A DNA stretch of 64,000 nucleotides. It comes from Anopheles merus. Its lineage: Eukaryota; Arthropoda; Insecta; Diptera; Culicidae. The position numbers and the translations under genes were made by a program. Each line of letters begins with the position of its first letter. The first letter of the stretch is position 1. Shown piece by piece: positions 1 through 14,250 of this stretch. The stretch lies in assembly GCF_017562075.2 (NCBI RefSeq), contig NC_054083.1, forward strand, positions 28,925,558 through 28,989,557, read 5' to 3'. Under the pieces are notes generated by a model that worked only from the letters and a program-made list of their open reading frames with translations, made no database searches and had not been told where the DNA came from.

Positions 1-2894
1 TTCTTAAATGTTGTAAATGATTATCTTCGCTGTATGCCGTCACTCAGCAAAGAGCTACAAAAAAGAAGCTATTAAAAAAATCTTAAACATGATTTTAAAT
101 CCTAATAAATTAAAATTTTAAGCAATTTTTATACAAGAACCAACCCTAGTAGCCCATAAAGGGCCTCAATTAAATACATAATTTCCGTGTCTTTAAATTA
201 CTCCATGGCCATAGAGTGCGACATCTTTCAAGGAAAAGAGTTATATATATTTATAGTTTAAAACTTAAAATTAATTTTTAATTAAAGTTTCAAACTCCTT
301 TATCCGTAAACAACTTTAACTGCTTTACCTTGTTCTTACTTCTATTAACAAATCCACCACCATTTTTAACGAGAATATTCACGTTTCAGGACTGCCCGCT
401 CCTCAAACCCATTTCAACGCGACTGCAATGTTTCCCACTCATCCCCATCCTTAAACTTATCGGCAACACTTAAGAGGAATCGAAGCAACAACTTCTTAAC
501 AATCCACAACGAGCGCTTGAGCGCTCCCTCTCCATACGTCACAACCGTTTCTGATACTCCGTGACGTACGTGACGATACCAACAATCATGATGAAAATGA
601 TGATGTAAAAACCATTAGACCGGCCAATAATCTTTAACTGATGGCGTACCTCACCCTCAACGCCCTTTTGCAAACCTCCAAGCAACGAGCAACACACACA
701 TACCCTCAACAAACAAGAATAGCACTACTCAAAACTTTACAAATCCGCTGACAATCGCTGCCCAAGCTGCGGCATCAAAGCAGCACATACGGCACCACTA
801 GAAGTGCATTTCTCGGCAAATCATAAAGTTCGTAACTTATACTTTTCCTCTGTGCGACTGCGCTTCACCCTCACTGCTTTCTAGCGCGCCCGCTAGTGTT
901 GCTACGGTTGTCAATGGTCTATCATGTTTCATATCATAGCTTCCATACCGCCATTCTCGCTTCGGGCCACATTTGAACGGTGTTCCCTTCATGCTTGCCC
1001 CCTGGTTCGATATCTTTTGGTAAGCTTCTTTCCGGATAAATTTCTTTCAAACGAACGACGGATGAACCCGCCGTCCATCAGTGTCGATTCGAGCAGCGTT
1101 CGAGCTGCGCTCGAGAATCACGAACACGTGCAAAGCATCGGTGGGTTGCACCGGTCTAGGGTTATGACTTATCGTCCCACAATCGCAATTTACGACACGT
1201 AGTTTGATTCAATATTTCGTTGGTTCGATGGCTTCTTTGCCACCTCGCCCGAGGGTGCACCCAGGGCATTATGATTATTATGATTATGGAGTGTTTTGGC
1301 TATTGGGGATGCCCTTTAGGGTGGGTAAGGTATTCCCAACGCTCCAAGCACCGATTGACAGTTGTTTTGACGCAAGCAGTGACGCTGTGGACAGCTTGAT
1401 GTACCGTTTTCGTTATCTTTGTGCCATGCAATCTGTGGTCCGCAGATGCATCCAATTTCGGGCAGGGGAGGGACGGATTGCATTTTATAACACATTATGG
1501 GATGCATTTATGATTCCCCATCTGGTTAGGGTAAAAAGGGGATTGAAGCATTAACCCCGCCACCTTAGCCCGACGGGTAGTGTCCACAGACGAAGAGGAC
1601 GCCCAGCTGTTTGTCTTACACTTCAGAGCCATTACTCAACCGGTACGGTGTCCTCCCAGCTGGTTCAACACCCGTCTCTGCCACGGGGTTGTTTGTGCCT
1701 AATTCGATTGTAATAATCGTTATGTGAGAAACCAGTGTAGCATAATCACCGATCGACCGCCGAACCGCAGCACGATCGTCGATGCACCGCCGCAGCGGTG
1801 TCGTGACTAAATTAGCGCCTTTCGCACCACGTGCCACTTCGCCGGACACTCGACAAAGCACAAATCGAGCACAAATCGAGCTCACGAATTATCATCGAGC
1901 TGTGGATGACCATCGAGTCAATAATGTTCGACACGGTAAGTGTTGTTGGGTCAAAAAGCGGGTGAACAATCATCCAAACGGTAATTATTTCAAGTGAAAT
2001 GGGTCCGATATTGAATTTGAGATTAATTTTCTAACAAGGGGAACATTGTTTACACTTAAAGGGAGATCGTAGTCATTGTGAAATTGCTGATCAATAAAAT
2101 AGATGCAGCAAATCAGTTTGTAAAATAGGGCAATAAAAGTGTATAGCAAATCATTAATTCAAAATTAATTGTGAAAATTATTCAACCTATCCAAAGCGCA
2201 GAACTTCACTCGCAAGCGATTAATTTACAACCGCAAATCCACCAGAACTCTATTCCAACTGCCATAAATCAACCGCTTATCGATCACGCAGCCCGTCCAG
2301 CCCATCAGCCTTGCAGACACATGATCAACAATCAACAGTTGCCTTTTTTCACCTAACTTTGTATTGATGAGCTCGCTGTACCGCCCGAGGGGGCGAGAGA
2401 TAAAATAAACACACAAACGTACGGCACACAACGGTAGCACTTGTTTGCAGTTATCTAACCGACACCGGTATGCAAGCCAATGTTGCCAATATGGGCGATG
2501 ATTAAGAGCAGCGTTGCTACACATGCGATTTGTGCTACAACCTGTAGCTTGTGTATGTATGTTAAACAGCAGCGAAGAACGAAAGACGCTAAAGGTAGAT
2601 ACGAAAATAAAAACAGTTGCCAACTATTATCGAACATAATCGAATGGCTGGTGGTTAATGTTGTTTTTCGAGTCGAAATTGATGAGCAATGAGCTTGATG
2701 GGCAGTGGGGTGGAAAACGATTGCTTAATGATTTTTGTTAAATAAATTCTCATGTGCTTTCAAAGAAGCAAGCAGTGCAAAACATGGGATAGTTTGTGTA
2801 TGTCCAGTAGCTGGTGGCCTTGTCGTGAAGCTCATCTTGTACTTTGATGCTTAAAATCTGCAACTACAGTTTTGGGGAATATGATCCACACTTG
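1..2894. other. Non-coding, probably intronic or intergenic
   Basis: No convincing coding frame. There is an 11-bp tandem duplication (CACAAATCGAG twice, about 1859-1880). The minus-strand gene at 30241 runs leftwards, so this may be one of its introns. Confidence 0.6.
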
Positions 2895-3040
2895 CTGGGG
2901 CGACCTCGTGGTACAATCAAGTTGGTTCAAGTCTAGAATGGAACGTCCTACCGGAGCAAGGACTGACTTATCCGGCTGCAGGGTTGCTGAATAAGTCTCG
3001 AAAGCCTATATAGGGCGAAAAATGTCCTAGTTTGACGTTA
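2895..3040 (+). mobile_element. tRNA-derived SINE remnant, SINE200-like
   Basis: The sequence has a degenerate A-box-like GACCTCGTGGTACAATC, a B-box-like GGTTCAAGTCTAG, and then the tail motif AAGGACTGACTTATCCGGCTG followed by GAATAAGTCTCGAAAGCC. That tail resembles the end of Anopheles SINE200 elements as I remember them. Boundaries are approximate. Confidence 0.5.
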
Positions 3041-6000
3041 CTCCTAGTAGAAGATCATCGTTTGCTACTTTATAAGGGGTATTTTAAACGTGTATCCTAA
3101 ATTCCGAATCCTAAAGCTAAAGCTTTTCTAGAAATCTTGTGCTTTCACATCTTTGAAATACACATTATTCATAAAATTTACAATTATGACCTTCAACACG
3201 CAAATCGGCAATGCAATTTCACGCTGGATAGTATCGCATTTATTGCCTTTCCATTCTTTCTCTACTTCTACGTGAAGCAAGTGTAATCTATAACTAGCCC
3301 CACCATCACACAATGTCAATACTGAGTCGGGGTAAAAGCACACTAATAACCATATCACTAGCGCAAAACTGTAAGCACGAGTTTGGCCAGTCCATTCCCA
3401 CGACATCAGCACACAAGCACAGACTACGCAGGAGTAGCTACACCAGCTGACGTGCGTTGCGTGCCCATGCTTATGATTTAAAGATTCTGCCACGCCTTCC
3501 GGTGGCCATTGCGGTTAGGATCGGAGCCAAATATTGAAATGGAAATGATTTCGTATTTATTGTAGTAATTAGCTAACCTGCTGAATATGGTTTAGCTGCC
3601 ACTCGAAGGTCAACGAACGGTGGGCAACAGGTACAGGCTTAATTGCGTACGTCTAGCATGGAGTGGATATCACGATTCGGTCACGATTTAGAGCACACAC
3701 CCGGCCGGGTGCGTGTCTTTAGGTGATTTGCCAAATTTACAACATATGCTAAAGTATTTACATACGTCGCACAGGTATTCTTCGCAACTTATTCACCAAC
3801 ACTGCAAACGATCAGATACGTTGTAGCCCTCGGCTCACGTTCATTGACCGGGCCCTTCGCCTTACTTTCGCAGATGGACACCGGATGGACGCTACCCAGA
3901 AACCCAATGGCACACTTACACGCCCAAATCGATCGATGAACGTTGTTTTGGGGTTCGATGGCGTTTCTCTCGCCTTTTTTGCTTCGTTTAGTGTTTGTGG
4001 CCCAAGATCACCCCCGTTTCGAAAACATTCCCATAATGGTTTCATGAGACGCGTGGTACCTACGGCTGTCTTTGCGATTGAGCTTCTCCGTTCCATCTTC
4101 AATGGGATCTCTCCGCTGTCCCACTCTCCCTTTAACAACAACGTTTTTCCCCCTCCGTTTTGCATTGCACCATCAGCCGGTGGTGGCAGGGTTGTAAACG
4201 CGATGCTGCAATTACATAAACTTCCGATTGAATAATATTTGCCTCCGTCCCATCGCGGCAGACGATCGTCTGGCGCAACCGTATTTGCCATATGAGCACA
4301 GCAGCCCCTCCACACGTACACACGTGCATGGTGATGATGATGCGCGCCGCTTGTTGGCACCGGTTTCACGACCGTTTAGTAGCAATTTGAACAATTCTTT
4401 CTCACCTCTTTGCAGCTCGCCAGAGGCTGACGTCAAATCAAGGGGCCCGGTTTTGTAGTTTGCATCCCTAATGAACACTGATGGATTGGCTGTTGTCGAT
4501 GTAGCTGCTGCTGCTGCTGCTTATGGTTATAGCCTGGGATACAACAAGTGCCATCTCTGGAAGGCAATACGAATTGACAGGGGACATATCGGGGACATGC
4601 AAAGTTTGCCAATTTTACATCTCTTCTAAGGCTCTAGGTACAATTAAGTGAACCGAAAAATGGGCAACGATTGTCCAATAAGGGTCTAGAGTGTCTTTTA
4701 TTATTTGTATAAGATGAGCTTTTGCTGTTAAATTGTCAAATTTTGCGTCAACAAAACCAACAATTTTGCTAGTGAGAAAAAAAAACGAAACATTCAGGTC
4801 TCTTCATCGAACTAAAAATAGTAAAAATGCTTCTGATTTTGTAACAACAAAGCAAAATATTCCCAACTATCTGAAATAAACGATCATATATGCTTCCTGC
4901 TGAAAGCTTTTTCCTCCCATTTTCGGATGGCATTTCACGTCTCCCTGGGTCGTCTCACGTTCAGCCTCATCGCGATCCACCCGAACCAGCCCCTGCGCGA
5001 GCCACATCCGAGTGGCATTAAAATAAATTGTGTCATGAAATCGATGTGCCTTCTCCATTTCCCAAAAAGAGAACTGTGCGAAAAAAAAAAACAAATGTAT
5101 CCCTCTCCCAACATACACCGGGCGGCAGGCACACAAGGCAATCGCGAAAAAGAAAGCAACATAGCCACCCCAAATTGCCGAATCGAATCGAGCCAGTGGG
5201 CTGTTGTGTGCCGGGGCACATTTTTCTCTTCTTCCTTGCACTTCGCGAACGTTCAAGCGACCTCACACAATGGCTCATTTAGCGGATGGCATCGATAGGG
5301 CTCGTTTAGTGTCCACGATCGCGACCAAAGCGAACCGATGATGCTTCGCCGAGCATCTGGAGCGACACGGGACGCAGAAGTCACCACTGTCAACGGCACA
5401 GCGAAACGTAACTACCTCTCCTTCCTCTTGATTTTGGAGTGTTTAATCGTAGTTGGCCAAAAACCCATCAGCAGCAACTCTGCGAGGCTCTCTCGTTCGA
5501 GAGTTGTCGGTTCGGTATAATTTACTCGCCATTTGCCGGTGTAATTCCAGTAGCTTGTTTTCTGTCACCAGGAAAGTGTTACGATCTTTTTTTTTTTTGT
5601 TATTTTGGTTTGCCTTAAAACTAACGATCCCAACTAACGAACAGTGCTTACCTGATTGCATGACACCGTTCCATCACTTTGGATTGCATTTCTTTTTCGC
5701 TTTGGTTGTGCTCGGGACATTCGCGACACGTTTTTTTTTTTTTTTATGGCGAGAAAGAAACGTGTAAAGCACCTGACAATTAATTCAAATTAATTTCAAA
5801 CCACACCGGAACACCGGGTCGGTGTTCGTGAAACTTATCCGACTAGATCAAGGTCAGCCTCGAATTGTGCAACGATGGCAAGGTGAATCAGGTAAGATAA
5901 CATTGAATCTTTATGACATCAAAAGCTGGAATTGTTTGTGAAGATTAAACGTGAAAGTATCAAAATCGTTCATTGAAACAAGTTTTAAAATGTTGGCTTT

Positions 6001-9000
6001 TTAGATACATTTAAAGCAAAAACTTTCTACCAGCTTAAGCTTTACTCCCAACGAATCCAAACAACCATTACGAAGCTGATTGATTCGGTGCCTTTCAGTT
6101 TGCTTCCGTCAACATAGAAGACACCGCGCGCCTGTTCTAAAGCAGCATTCGCAACGTCAAATTGAGTCGTTTGATGGCGGCATCGGTTGCACACTATTAA
6201 TCAACACGCCCAACCCGATACGCCGGCGGCATAATTGCCACTTTTCGCGCCAATTTTGGATCCCTCAGGCTATATCAAGCACTCTCGATTGAGTTATTCC
6301 GAGTTAATTCTAGGACCGTCACTTGATTTGCATTTATCAACTTGATTGATTGTAGCGGATCGAATACGGAACGGAATGATATTGACACCAGCAGGAAGCA
6401 TCTGTTTTACAAAAATTTAAAACCTTTTTTTGCACACACTATTGAAATCTTGTAAATTATCACATTAATAACAGCTATCAACAGCATTTAAGTTCGTCCC
6501 CTCGGAACGGTTTTTAGTAAATGAATATTTATTTTACCACATTTTTCCAGCATGGACATTTCTCCTTCTCTGCAGCGACTGCAAAGCTCCTCAAACATGT
6601 CTCTGCCGATATGCGTGGCCGTCGGGCTCATTTAAAAACAGATTCATCGCCCAAAATTCAAATAACACCCCTGAGGTGTTGACAGTAATGGGGGAGACAC
6701 ATTATGAAATGTACGACAGCCAACGTGAACAAGTTTTCGGTAATCCGAGATCGAGGGTCGGTTCTGGCCAAAAAAGCCCCTGCAACAACCTCTACGCAAC
6801 TTCTCGTTCGGTTCGGTGAAGACATTCATCGATAATTTTCAATTAAATACACATGGTTAGATCGTTTAACAGTTCGTTGACATGAGTGGACTCGTCGTCT
6901 ACAAAGGCCGTGAAAACCGCCGTGACCATCGATCACTTCGATCGACAATGGCATACCACTGGCAGCTGTTGAAATGACATCTTCTGGTGAGGCTTTTGGA
7001 TAGGCTGAAACACGAACTCCTCACAAGGCCAGTCGCTGCAGCCCATCCTACACGCATGCTGCAATCAATTTTTAATCATAATTTTTAATGAAATGCTGAT
7101 CTACCGCACGGTTGCTATCTATGTTGTCCCACGCCAAACGGCAACTTCCCTCAAAATCACCACCAACTAAGCCTTAGCTGCATCGATGCACCGAGCCATC
7201 TTTTTTACGCCAAACAACCTGCACCGTCTGCCGCTAACGAGGCAATACGAAAAAACAAACAACAGAACCGTTCCTCTACTCCCCGCACCAGCGGCTTCCT
7301 TGGACTTGAAGACGACTGTGCGTTGACCACGCGCTACAGGCAGCGAGCGTGCGAGGGAGAGCAATATCGCCAGCGAACCGAACACAGCGCACGCAAAACA
7401 CGGTCAAGGCAAACCGACGGACGCGCGCGCGCGACACCGGCGTGTGGCCGTGCGCATCTTCGCCGGAGCAAGATGCACATCCTTTCGGGAGTTCGGTTCA
7501 GCCTTGTGCGTGCGCATTGCTGGTGCGCGCCGACGCCACGCTGATAAGCGCAGCGCAGAAACCTGTTCATGAGGCGCGCAAGCATTCCACAGTACGCACA
7601 CGGCCGGAGGCTGCCGGCTTTTTGGAGGCTGTCCTCACATGTTCTCGCTGTGCCATTCGAAGCGAAGCGTGTGTTTGTGCCCACAGGTTGTTTTTGGGCT
7701 CTGAATTGACGTGACAGACAGAAAGCGTCAGAGGTCAATGTGGGTTTTCTATGACCTCCGCGGACGCTTCGCGAAAAGGTTGCCCCGCGAACAACGTGAC
7801 AAGTGGTGATAGGGTTTACGTTCGTATTTTCGTTCCCATTATCCATATCATTAAAATAAATGTATTGGTTTGTTTGTTTTTTTTTTAAGCAGATTCCATC
7901 CTTGATCTTGGTATTTTGCAAAAAAGGACTGTTCGATGGTATATGACATTTTTTTCCTTTAAAATTTGGTTAAAATACTTTTTTAGAAGTAAAAAACAAC
8001 AGTAATACAACGAAAAAACCAGAAAACAATAATAAATGCCTAAAATAAGAATAAATTGTAATAAATATAAACTTTGAGAAAATTATCAAAGAAGGAAATG
8101 GTCTAGAAATTACAGTAACTAAGAGGATTAACTTAATGAAATACACATACATTAAACGGGGTTCATTCATGAAGGAAGGATTAATTAAATAGCATAATAT
8201 GCATACTTTATATAATCAGTAACACCGACTAGAACTAAACAGAATACACCAAGAATCAAAATAACACTCCATTGAACCTCTACAGAATGCATACAATATA
8301 ACGCACAATTGCCCTCCACCGGACGTACAGCACGTGTTTCCTAACGTTCCGCACAAAAGCGTACATTTATACCAAGTACATCGTTTTTTTTTCGACTTAG
8401 TATCGACTGCATCCACACGCTTCTCACCGGGCGCCCAGCAGCAGCTCTTAGCATCTCCAAACAATCACCCTCTACTTAGTTGTACTCTTGTTTGTCCACC
8501 CTAGCGCTCCCGACACACCACACTCTTCGCACCATCGCTCGCAGCTCATCAATATTCAAGGCTTCTGGTGCACGATCGCCAAGCAGGCACACCGTTTTAG
8601 CACCCCCACAACCCTGTCGCTGCTCATCATCGATTGGTGTTGGAGGTTATTACCGGTAACATTAGAACCAGCTCACCAGATTCCACCACCACCACCATCA
8701 CCACCTCCCACACCTAAATGGTACGGTCATACACTGTCCGGTGCATCGTTCGCACCGAAACGCACGGAATACTAATTTGTAACGCTGACTGCTGGGCTGA
8801 CACTTGGGAGGAAGCGCAGTGCATCGCCCACAGCGACGGACATAATTGACGAGCTTCGGTGAATAAATCAATCCGGCGAGCCGTGTTTCGGGTGGTTGGT
8901 AGAAATGGCAACCAATGCAGGGCGATCCCCTTGGAATGTCCGGGTTGAGCCGAGAGGTGTGCATGGGGGACGGATGTTCTTGCGAAACACTAGAATCTAG

Positions 9001-12000
9001 CATCCAGCAGCGCTATTTGACGGTTTATCGATGCTAGATGGGGACGGTCATTTACGGTTGCGAGAAAATGTATTAAGTGGTCAGTTCATTTGCACTTTGT
9101 TTGAATGGTTGTAAGTCATTGCGACTTGAAAAGCATTGCAATTGCTACACTGTACTTTCTTTCCAATCAATTCAATCATTAAATAAAAGCTACGATCACG
9201 TTTTCTTACAATTATTTCGACAGCCATCTTCCCTTATTCTCATTTATAGCAAGATGTACTCATAGCTTGGCAACCCAAATTCGCCAATTTCCACATTGTA
9301 GTCTCTGTTTTCCGTTTATTTTCCATTTTGTTGCCATCATGCAACATTTTGTTGCAAATCACAACCCATCTTTCGTTCGCAACGTGTTCGAGACGAAACG
9401 GAAGCAAAAAAAATCCTGCACCCGATGTTAATGTACACGCGGTATACAGGCTGGTGCAAAATTTAATCACACAAATTAAGGGAAGCGCTGCTGACTGGCG
9501 ACTGATTGATGGCACGCAATTGTACACCAGTGCCCCGTTTGCCGAAAGTGTGAGTGGCCTTGGTGTCGGTGCGGTGTGATGATTGATGTGGTCTAATGAT
9601 TGACTCATCGGTTTGCAAATTGCTCACCAACACACTTCGCGGAGCATCGCATTCCACAAACAGCAACATCACCGGCATCACCTTGCATGCCAAAAAGGAG
9701 TCACTAGACCATTTTTAGAAATTCCTCTCCCAAAACCATTCTCACAATCTGGCGAGGGGTGCCGTAAGCAGGCCAATGAATGGGTTTGTTTGGCTTCGAT
9801 CGGGAATAATTGGGCCCATGAAAAATCATCAGGACAACAGGGAAGGTGATATGATGTCATGTATGTAGCACAAGTTATCTCATCGGAATGTACATTCAAA
9901 TAGACCGCATGTCCTGACCGAGCATCGGGACATTTCTGAACTACGAATCACCGTGCGCGACGGGCAAGCCAAGACCCTGTGATGGTGGTGGTTTTGCATT
10001 GCGGTCAACTGCTTCCTTCGCCCTGCTGGTCGAAAGTGAAAGTGTCTACCTGGATGGAATTTAGCTCACTTTTTGCTACTCGACTGTTGCGGTGTATTAA
10101 CCGCAGCCAGGATTCGATCCAGCCATCATCGGGACATAAGGGGGTTCGCATAAAATGTTTTCTCACCTTCCGATTAGGTAACGACACGGACCCGCCTCCA
10201 CAAATGATCGCGAAATCGCCGCAATCCTTCCTTTGTCTGATCGCATCTCACAGCAAAACTGTCATACCCCTTCTTAATGCGATCATAAAAGGCTTTCACC
10301 GTAAAACAATCGAATCGTTTGACTTGCAGCACGATGGTTGACCTTCTCTTCGTCACGCATAGTTTATGGTGGTTATTTTTGCGCTAAAAAGCAGCACTAT
10401 AAAGCGGATTTATTCGTTAGCCTTATATGTTTTACGGGTTTGGTCTAATAATGCGCCAACCATAATACTTTCGAATCAATTATGTAGAATATTGCATCAC
10501 AATTCAAACGTGTGCAAAGGAATTAAATGATCATCAAAACAAACAAATTTGTGAGGCTATAATTCAATAACTTAAACCTTGTCCACAATTATTTTTATTG
10601 AGTTGAGTCGGTTATTTGTGTGCAATTTTTTAATAACTGATCAGTTCCAACTAGAACATTGTAAAAAAACCTAATTTTGTCCATTGAGCCTACTCATCAA
10701 TGAAATACTCCATTACCTCCATCATCATCAGCGTCATCCAGAGATATTATTGGCAATTTAAACCATTTACCCAACATCTTGGTTGCTCTTTATTGACGTT
10801 CGGTGTTTGTTTTTTTGCAACGTTTATTGCCTTGCACCATTGAAAAAACCGCTTGGCGACTACCTTTTTCTTACCACTGCCAACTATCTCACGCAGATTT
10901 CCGTCATTTCCTTGATCCTTCGGTTGACATCGGAAACCTTCACACCGGGCCAAGGGCTTGGGAAAAATAGTAGCGCACCAAAAAGTGTCCAGTTGCTTGA
11001 ACAGAAATCACACGCCGCCTTGGACACGAAACAAGCGCAAGACCTCAAACTGCGGTCAGTGGTTTTAATTGAATCTATTCCCTATCAGCTTTGAGATGAT
11101 CTCTTGTTTGTTTTTGCTGCTACCTCTGTAGGTTCTTTTTCTCAGCGGTTTGTGTGGTTCAAGCGGTTTCGCTGATGCGTTGTCGGAAGTAAGTCTTCAC
11201 GTGAAGGCTTTGGGGGTTTGAAGTTATGAGACATTTGACACATATCGTGCACAATAATACAGGTAAAGGGTAAACTTGTACTCTAGGAAATAAAAAGTAA
11301 TTAAATTATCTACCCAAAATTGTTTTTTTTTTACAATTACTCAATCTCTTTTCACTAGGTTTGATATTGAATTCTTGAACTATGACAAAGAGCATGACTC
11401 TTCTAACGACCATAAACGGGCAAGGGCACTCACAAGGAAACTATCGCATCCGAGCGACGAAAGCTACTAATCATTTTCCAATCACTATCCCTCGCCATGG
11501 CTAAGCGTGATGCATTGAGCCATGCGCATTCACCCGAGCCACCCATTCACTACCACCCAAACCGTTTGGCATTCGCTCGTACCTTATTATTATGCCCCCG
11601 TGTCTTCCAATTCAAATCGCTGGCCAGATTTGGTATGTTCTATCATCGGAGGGTCGTATATTCCCTTCCTCCTCCTGTACTCTCTCCCTCTCTCGCATAA
11701 CCCTGGCTCAAGGCCCCGTCGACTGGAATAAACTGGCGGAATGCACACACACACAGTTACAATCTATTATCAAAACCTCTCGTTGCCATTTGCCGCGCAG
11801 GCCCCGTTTTCGGTCGGGCACGATGGTCGTGCACAATGCAAGGTTTTTTAATTTTTATTTCGCCGAAGGCCAGCGGACTTCCAAAGTGGTGGCTTTGAAA
11901 TCATGCTCCGTACACCCGCTCCCTTGACTTTCTTGGTGTGGGTACATCTACCAGCACCCAGCTCTTCCATGTTCCCTCCCTTGGAGCGACCTTCCCGAGT

Positions 12001-13758
12001 GTGCCGAGTAACAACAATGGGCAACAACAATCCAAACCGGGCAGAAGCGACTACGATTGCAGGGCGAGGTGGTAAATCATTGCTCTAGCCTCCCCTCATC
12101 CACCTGCCAGCAGTGTGCGGCCTCCCCAGATAGGTGTTATTTAGTTGCTTAAGTTTGAAACCCAAGGCAACAGGCATACCGGCATGCATTATCAAACTCA
12201 GCCACCGCGGCCAACGCGGTTGCAAATCGATTTATGTTCACGCATCGGGCATTGCATCTCATTGCTGCTGAAAGCTTCAACATAGAATCCAAGCACCCCG
12301 TTCTTCTTACGATTCTCTCTGTCTCTCTCTCTTTCTCGCATTTTGCGGAAAGAAAAGCTTCAAAAAGGGAACCGTAGCACACTGCATCTAATGCGGCAAC
12401 TTAGTGTTGCACATTAGTGAAGCACTTTGTTCCCCATCGGTGGGCACAGCGAACGTGCAGTTCCGCAAATGCAGCTTTTCTCAAAGCGCGGGAGCGGTTT
12501 GCAAGAGCGGAAAAAAGCGGCGATCTGCAAACGAAAAGCGCTTTACCGGTTGGCTGGGAAAACACAATCCACTCCCCGCGATGCGATGCGTTTAGTGATG
12601 GGAGCAGCGAGCTGTAAACATGGGCAAATGACAAAAATTGAATGCAATTGGCGGTGTTTAAAGGGAAATGCAGAAAATCACAGCCCTTTCAGTGAGGGAA
12701 GAATTTTCCAACGCAAAAAATGTCGAAAAATATGCCTTGAATGTGGAGAAATTGTTTCAAAGATTCCAAACGGTTTTGTGCTTAATTTAGTATAAGTAAC
12801 ATGCATTTAAAAATAAGTCCTCCTGTTCCCGTTTGGGCCATTTCGGTGGAACCATTGTGAAATCACAAGTGCAGAGAACAGCAGGATAAAGCTCACCGAA
12901 TACCGACGACCCGGGCACGACATTAGGTTCCCCAGGGAATGCAGTCCCCACCATCCCAAAAATAAATAAAACAAGATGCATCATGGGTGCACTCTCAGCA
13001 CCAACTCAACCTTTATGCAATCGTGCACAAAAATGCAACATCGATCGCAATGACTCCTGTCTGTTGCGCAACAGCGGGTAGACTGTCTGCTGCCTGTTCC
13101 GGGCCGGCTTTGTGCTGGCGCAAAAATTTCATCCCACACGCGCGTAAACGGTCTACGGTGACGTCACGCTGCAGGTACAAAGTGCATCCGCGGGCATGGC
13201 TCGATGCATCGCACATTTCACAGCCACTGACCACACTTACTTATAGCCGATACAAACGCTGAGATGACGAGGCACGGGACCATCTGTGAGCACGTTAATG
13301 AAAGCTCATCCTAGGGATGGTGCATTATTATTTAAGTATTTTAATTATTTTTTACGTGCTTTTATGTCAGGATGTAGTAATGTTTGTGGGCGTAGTAACT
13401 CATGGGGTGGGTTTTAATTTGCATCATTTTCCATCCATTAGCGGTGGATCACTGTGACATCGCTTCACAATAATGAGAACGCCTGTTGGAGCAGCTCTAT
13501 GCAAGTGTGTTTTCTCTTATTTACTTTCACCTCAACCACCGGATGCTCGGTACGAAAGGGTTTATCCTGTTTACAGCATACTGGACGGTAGTGAAGAATA
13601 ATTTGCATTGATAACAGCTGTTGATAATCGATGACATGATGATTATCTTGCAGATGGAGGAATCGATGAAAGTGATAATTGATCATCATAATTCAGCTTT
13701 TACAATATTATGGAATAGATGATCACTGAAGGTTAAGGACCGCAAGATCAAACATTTG

Positions 13759-13759
<1 letters not shown>
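3041..13759. other. Non-coding stretch with a GC-rich island at about 7170-7560
   Basis: Open frames here overlap on several strands and lack family motifs. The 7170-7560 segment is unusually rich in CG dinucleotides (a GCGCGCGCG run near 7425) and in TGCGCAT/TGCGCG motifs, so it may be a promoter or other regulatory segment. A minus-strand 62-nt splice-bounded segment at 4467..4406 and a strong minus-strand donor after CAATCAG at about 5650 were noted; neither can be tied to a gene. Confidence 0.5.
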
Positions 13760-13855
<96 letters not shown>

Positions 13856-13867
13856 CTCTCTCTCTCT
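13760..13867. repeat. (TC)n microsatellite
   Basis: About 108 bp of CT dinucleotides with two single-base interruptions. Confidence 0.98.
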
Positions 13868-13967
13868 GTTTCTTTTGAAGATACACAAACAAAAAGGTGA
13901 GACAGAAAAACCGCGTTATGTTGTACTTTACCTTTGCAGTACGAAGGTTTTATTGTATTATTTAAAA

Positions 13968-14250
13968 CAGTGGTCTCCTACCTGCAGTCTGTGGAGTTAA
14001 CAGATATGATCCGCGAAAGAATTTATTTTTGAAGAAAGAAAAGCTAATTATGTATAGTAATCGTGCAATATTTTCCGACAAACAAGATGAAGTATTCGAC
14101 AGGCACGTCTAGAATAAGATAAAAACATATTTTTGATCAAAAACGTCGAACTAAGTCTACAAAATGCATGCCCTCAATCGATGTAGGCCACGGCAAATGT
14201 ATTTTCAAAGCCAAGTGGTCCGGGAACCTAAAAAAAGTTGGAGAGCACTG
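13968..14250. mobile_element. hAT-type MITE (283 bp)
   Basis: The left end CAGTGGTCTCCTACC and the inverted right end CAGTGCTCTCCAACTT match typical hAT termini (CAGTGnTCTCCAACnT). The flanking 8-mers ATTTAAAA and GTTTAAAA differ at one base, as expected for an 8-bp duplication. There is no coding sequence inside. Confidence 0.75.

Noticed and set aside
7334..7921. Minus-strand open frame of 195 codons
   Set aside because: It lies across the CG-rich island, is Arg/Cys-rich and begins in T-rich sequence. This fits composition rather than coding.
10005..10356. Possible minus-strand exon before an AAG|GTGAGA donor at about 10164
   Set aside because: The best open frame stops before the donor, and no good upstream acceptor was found.
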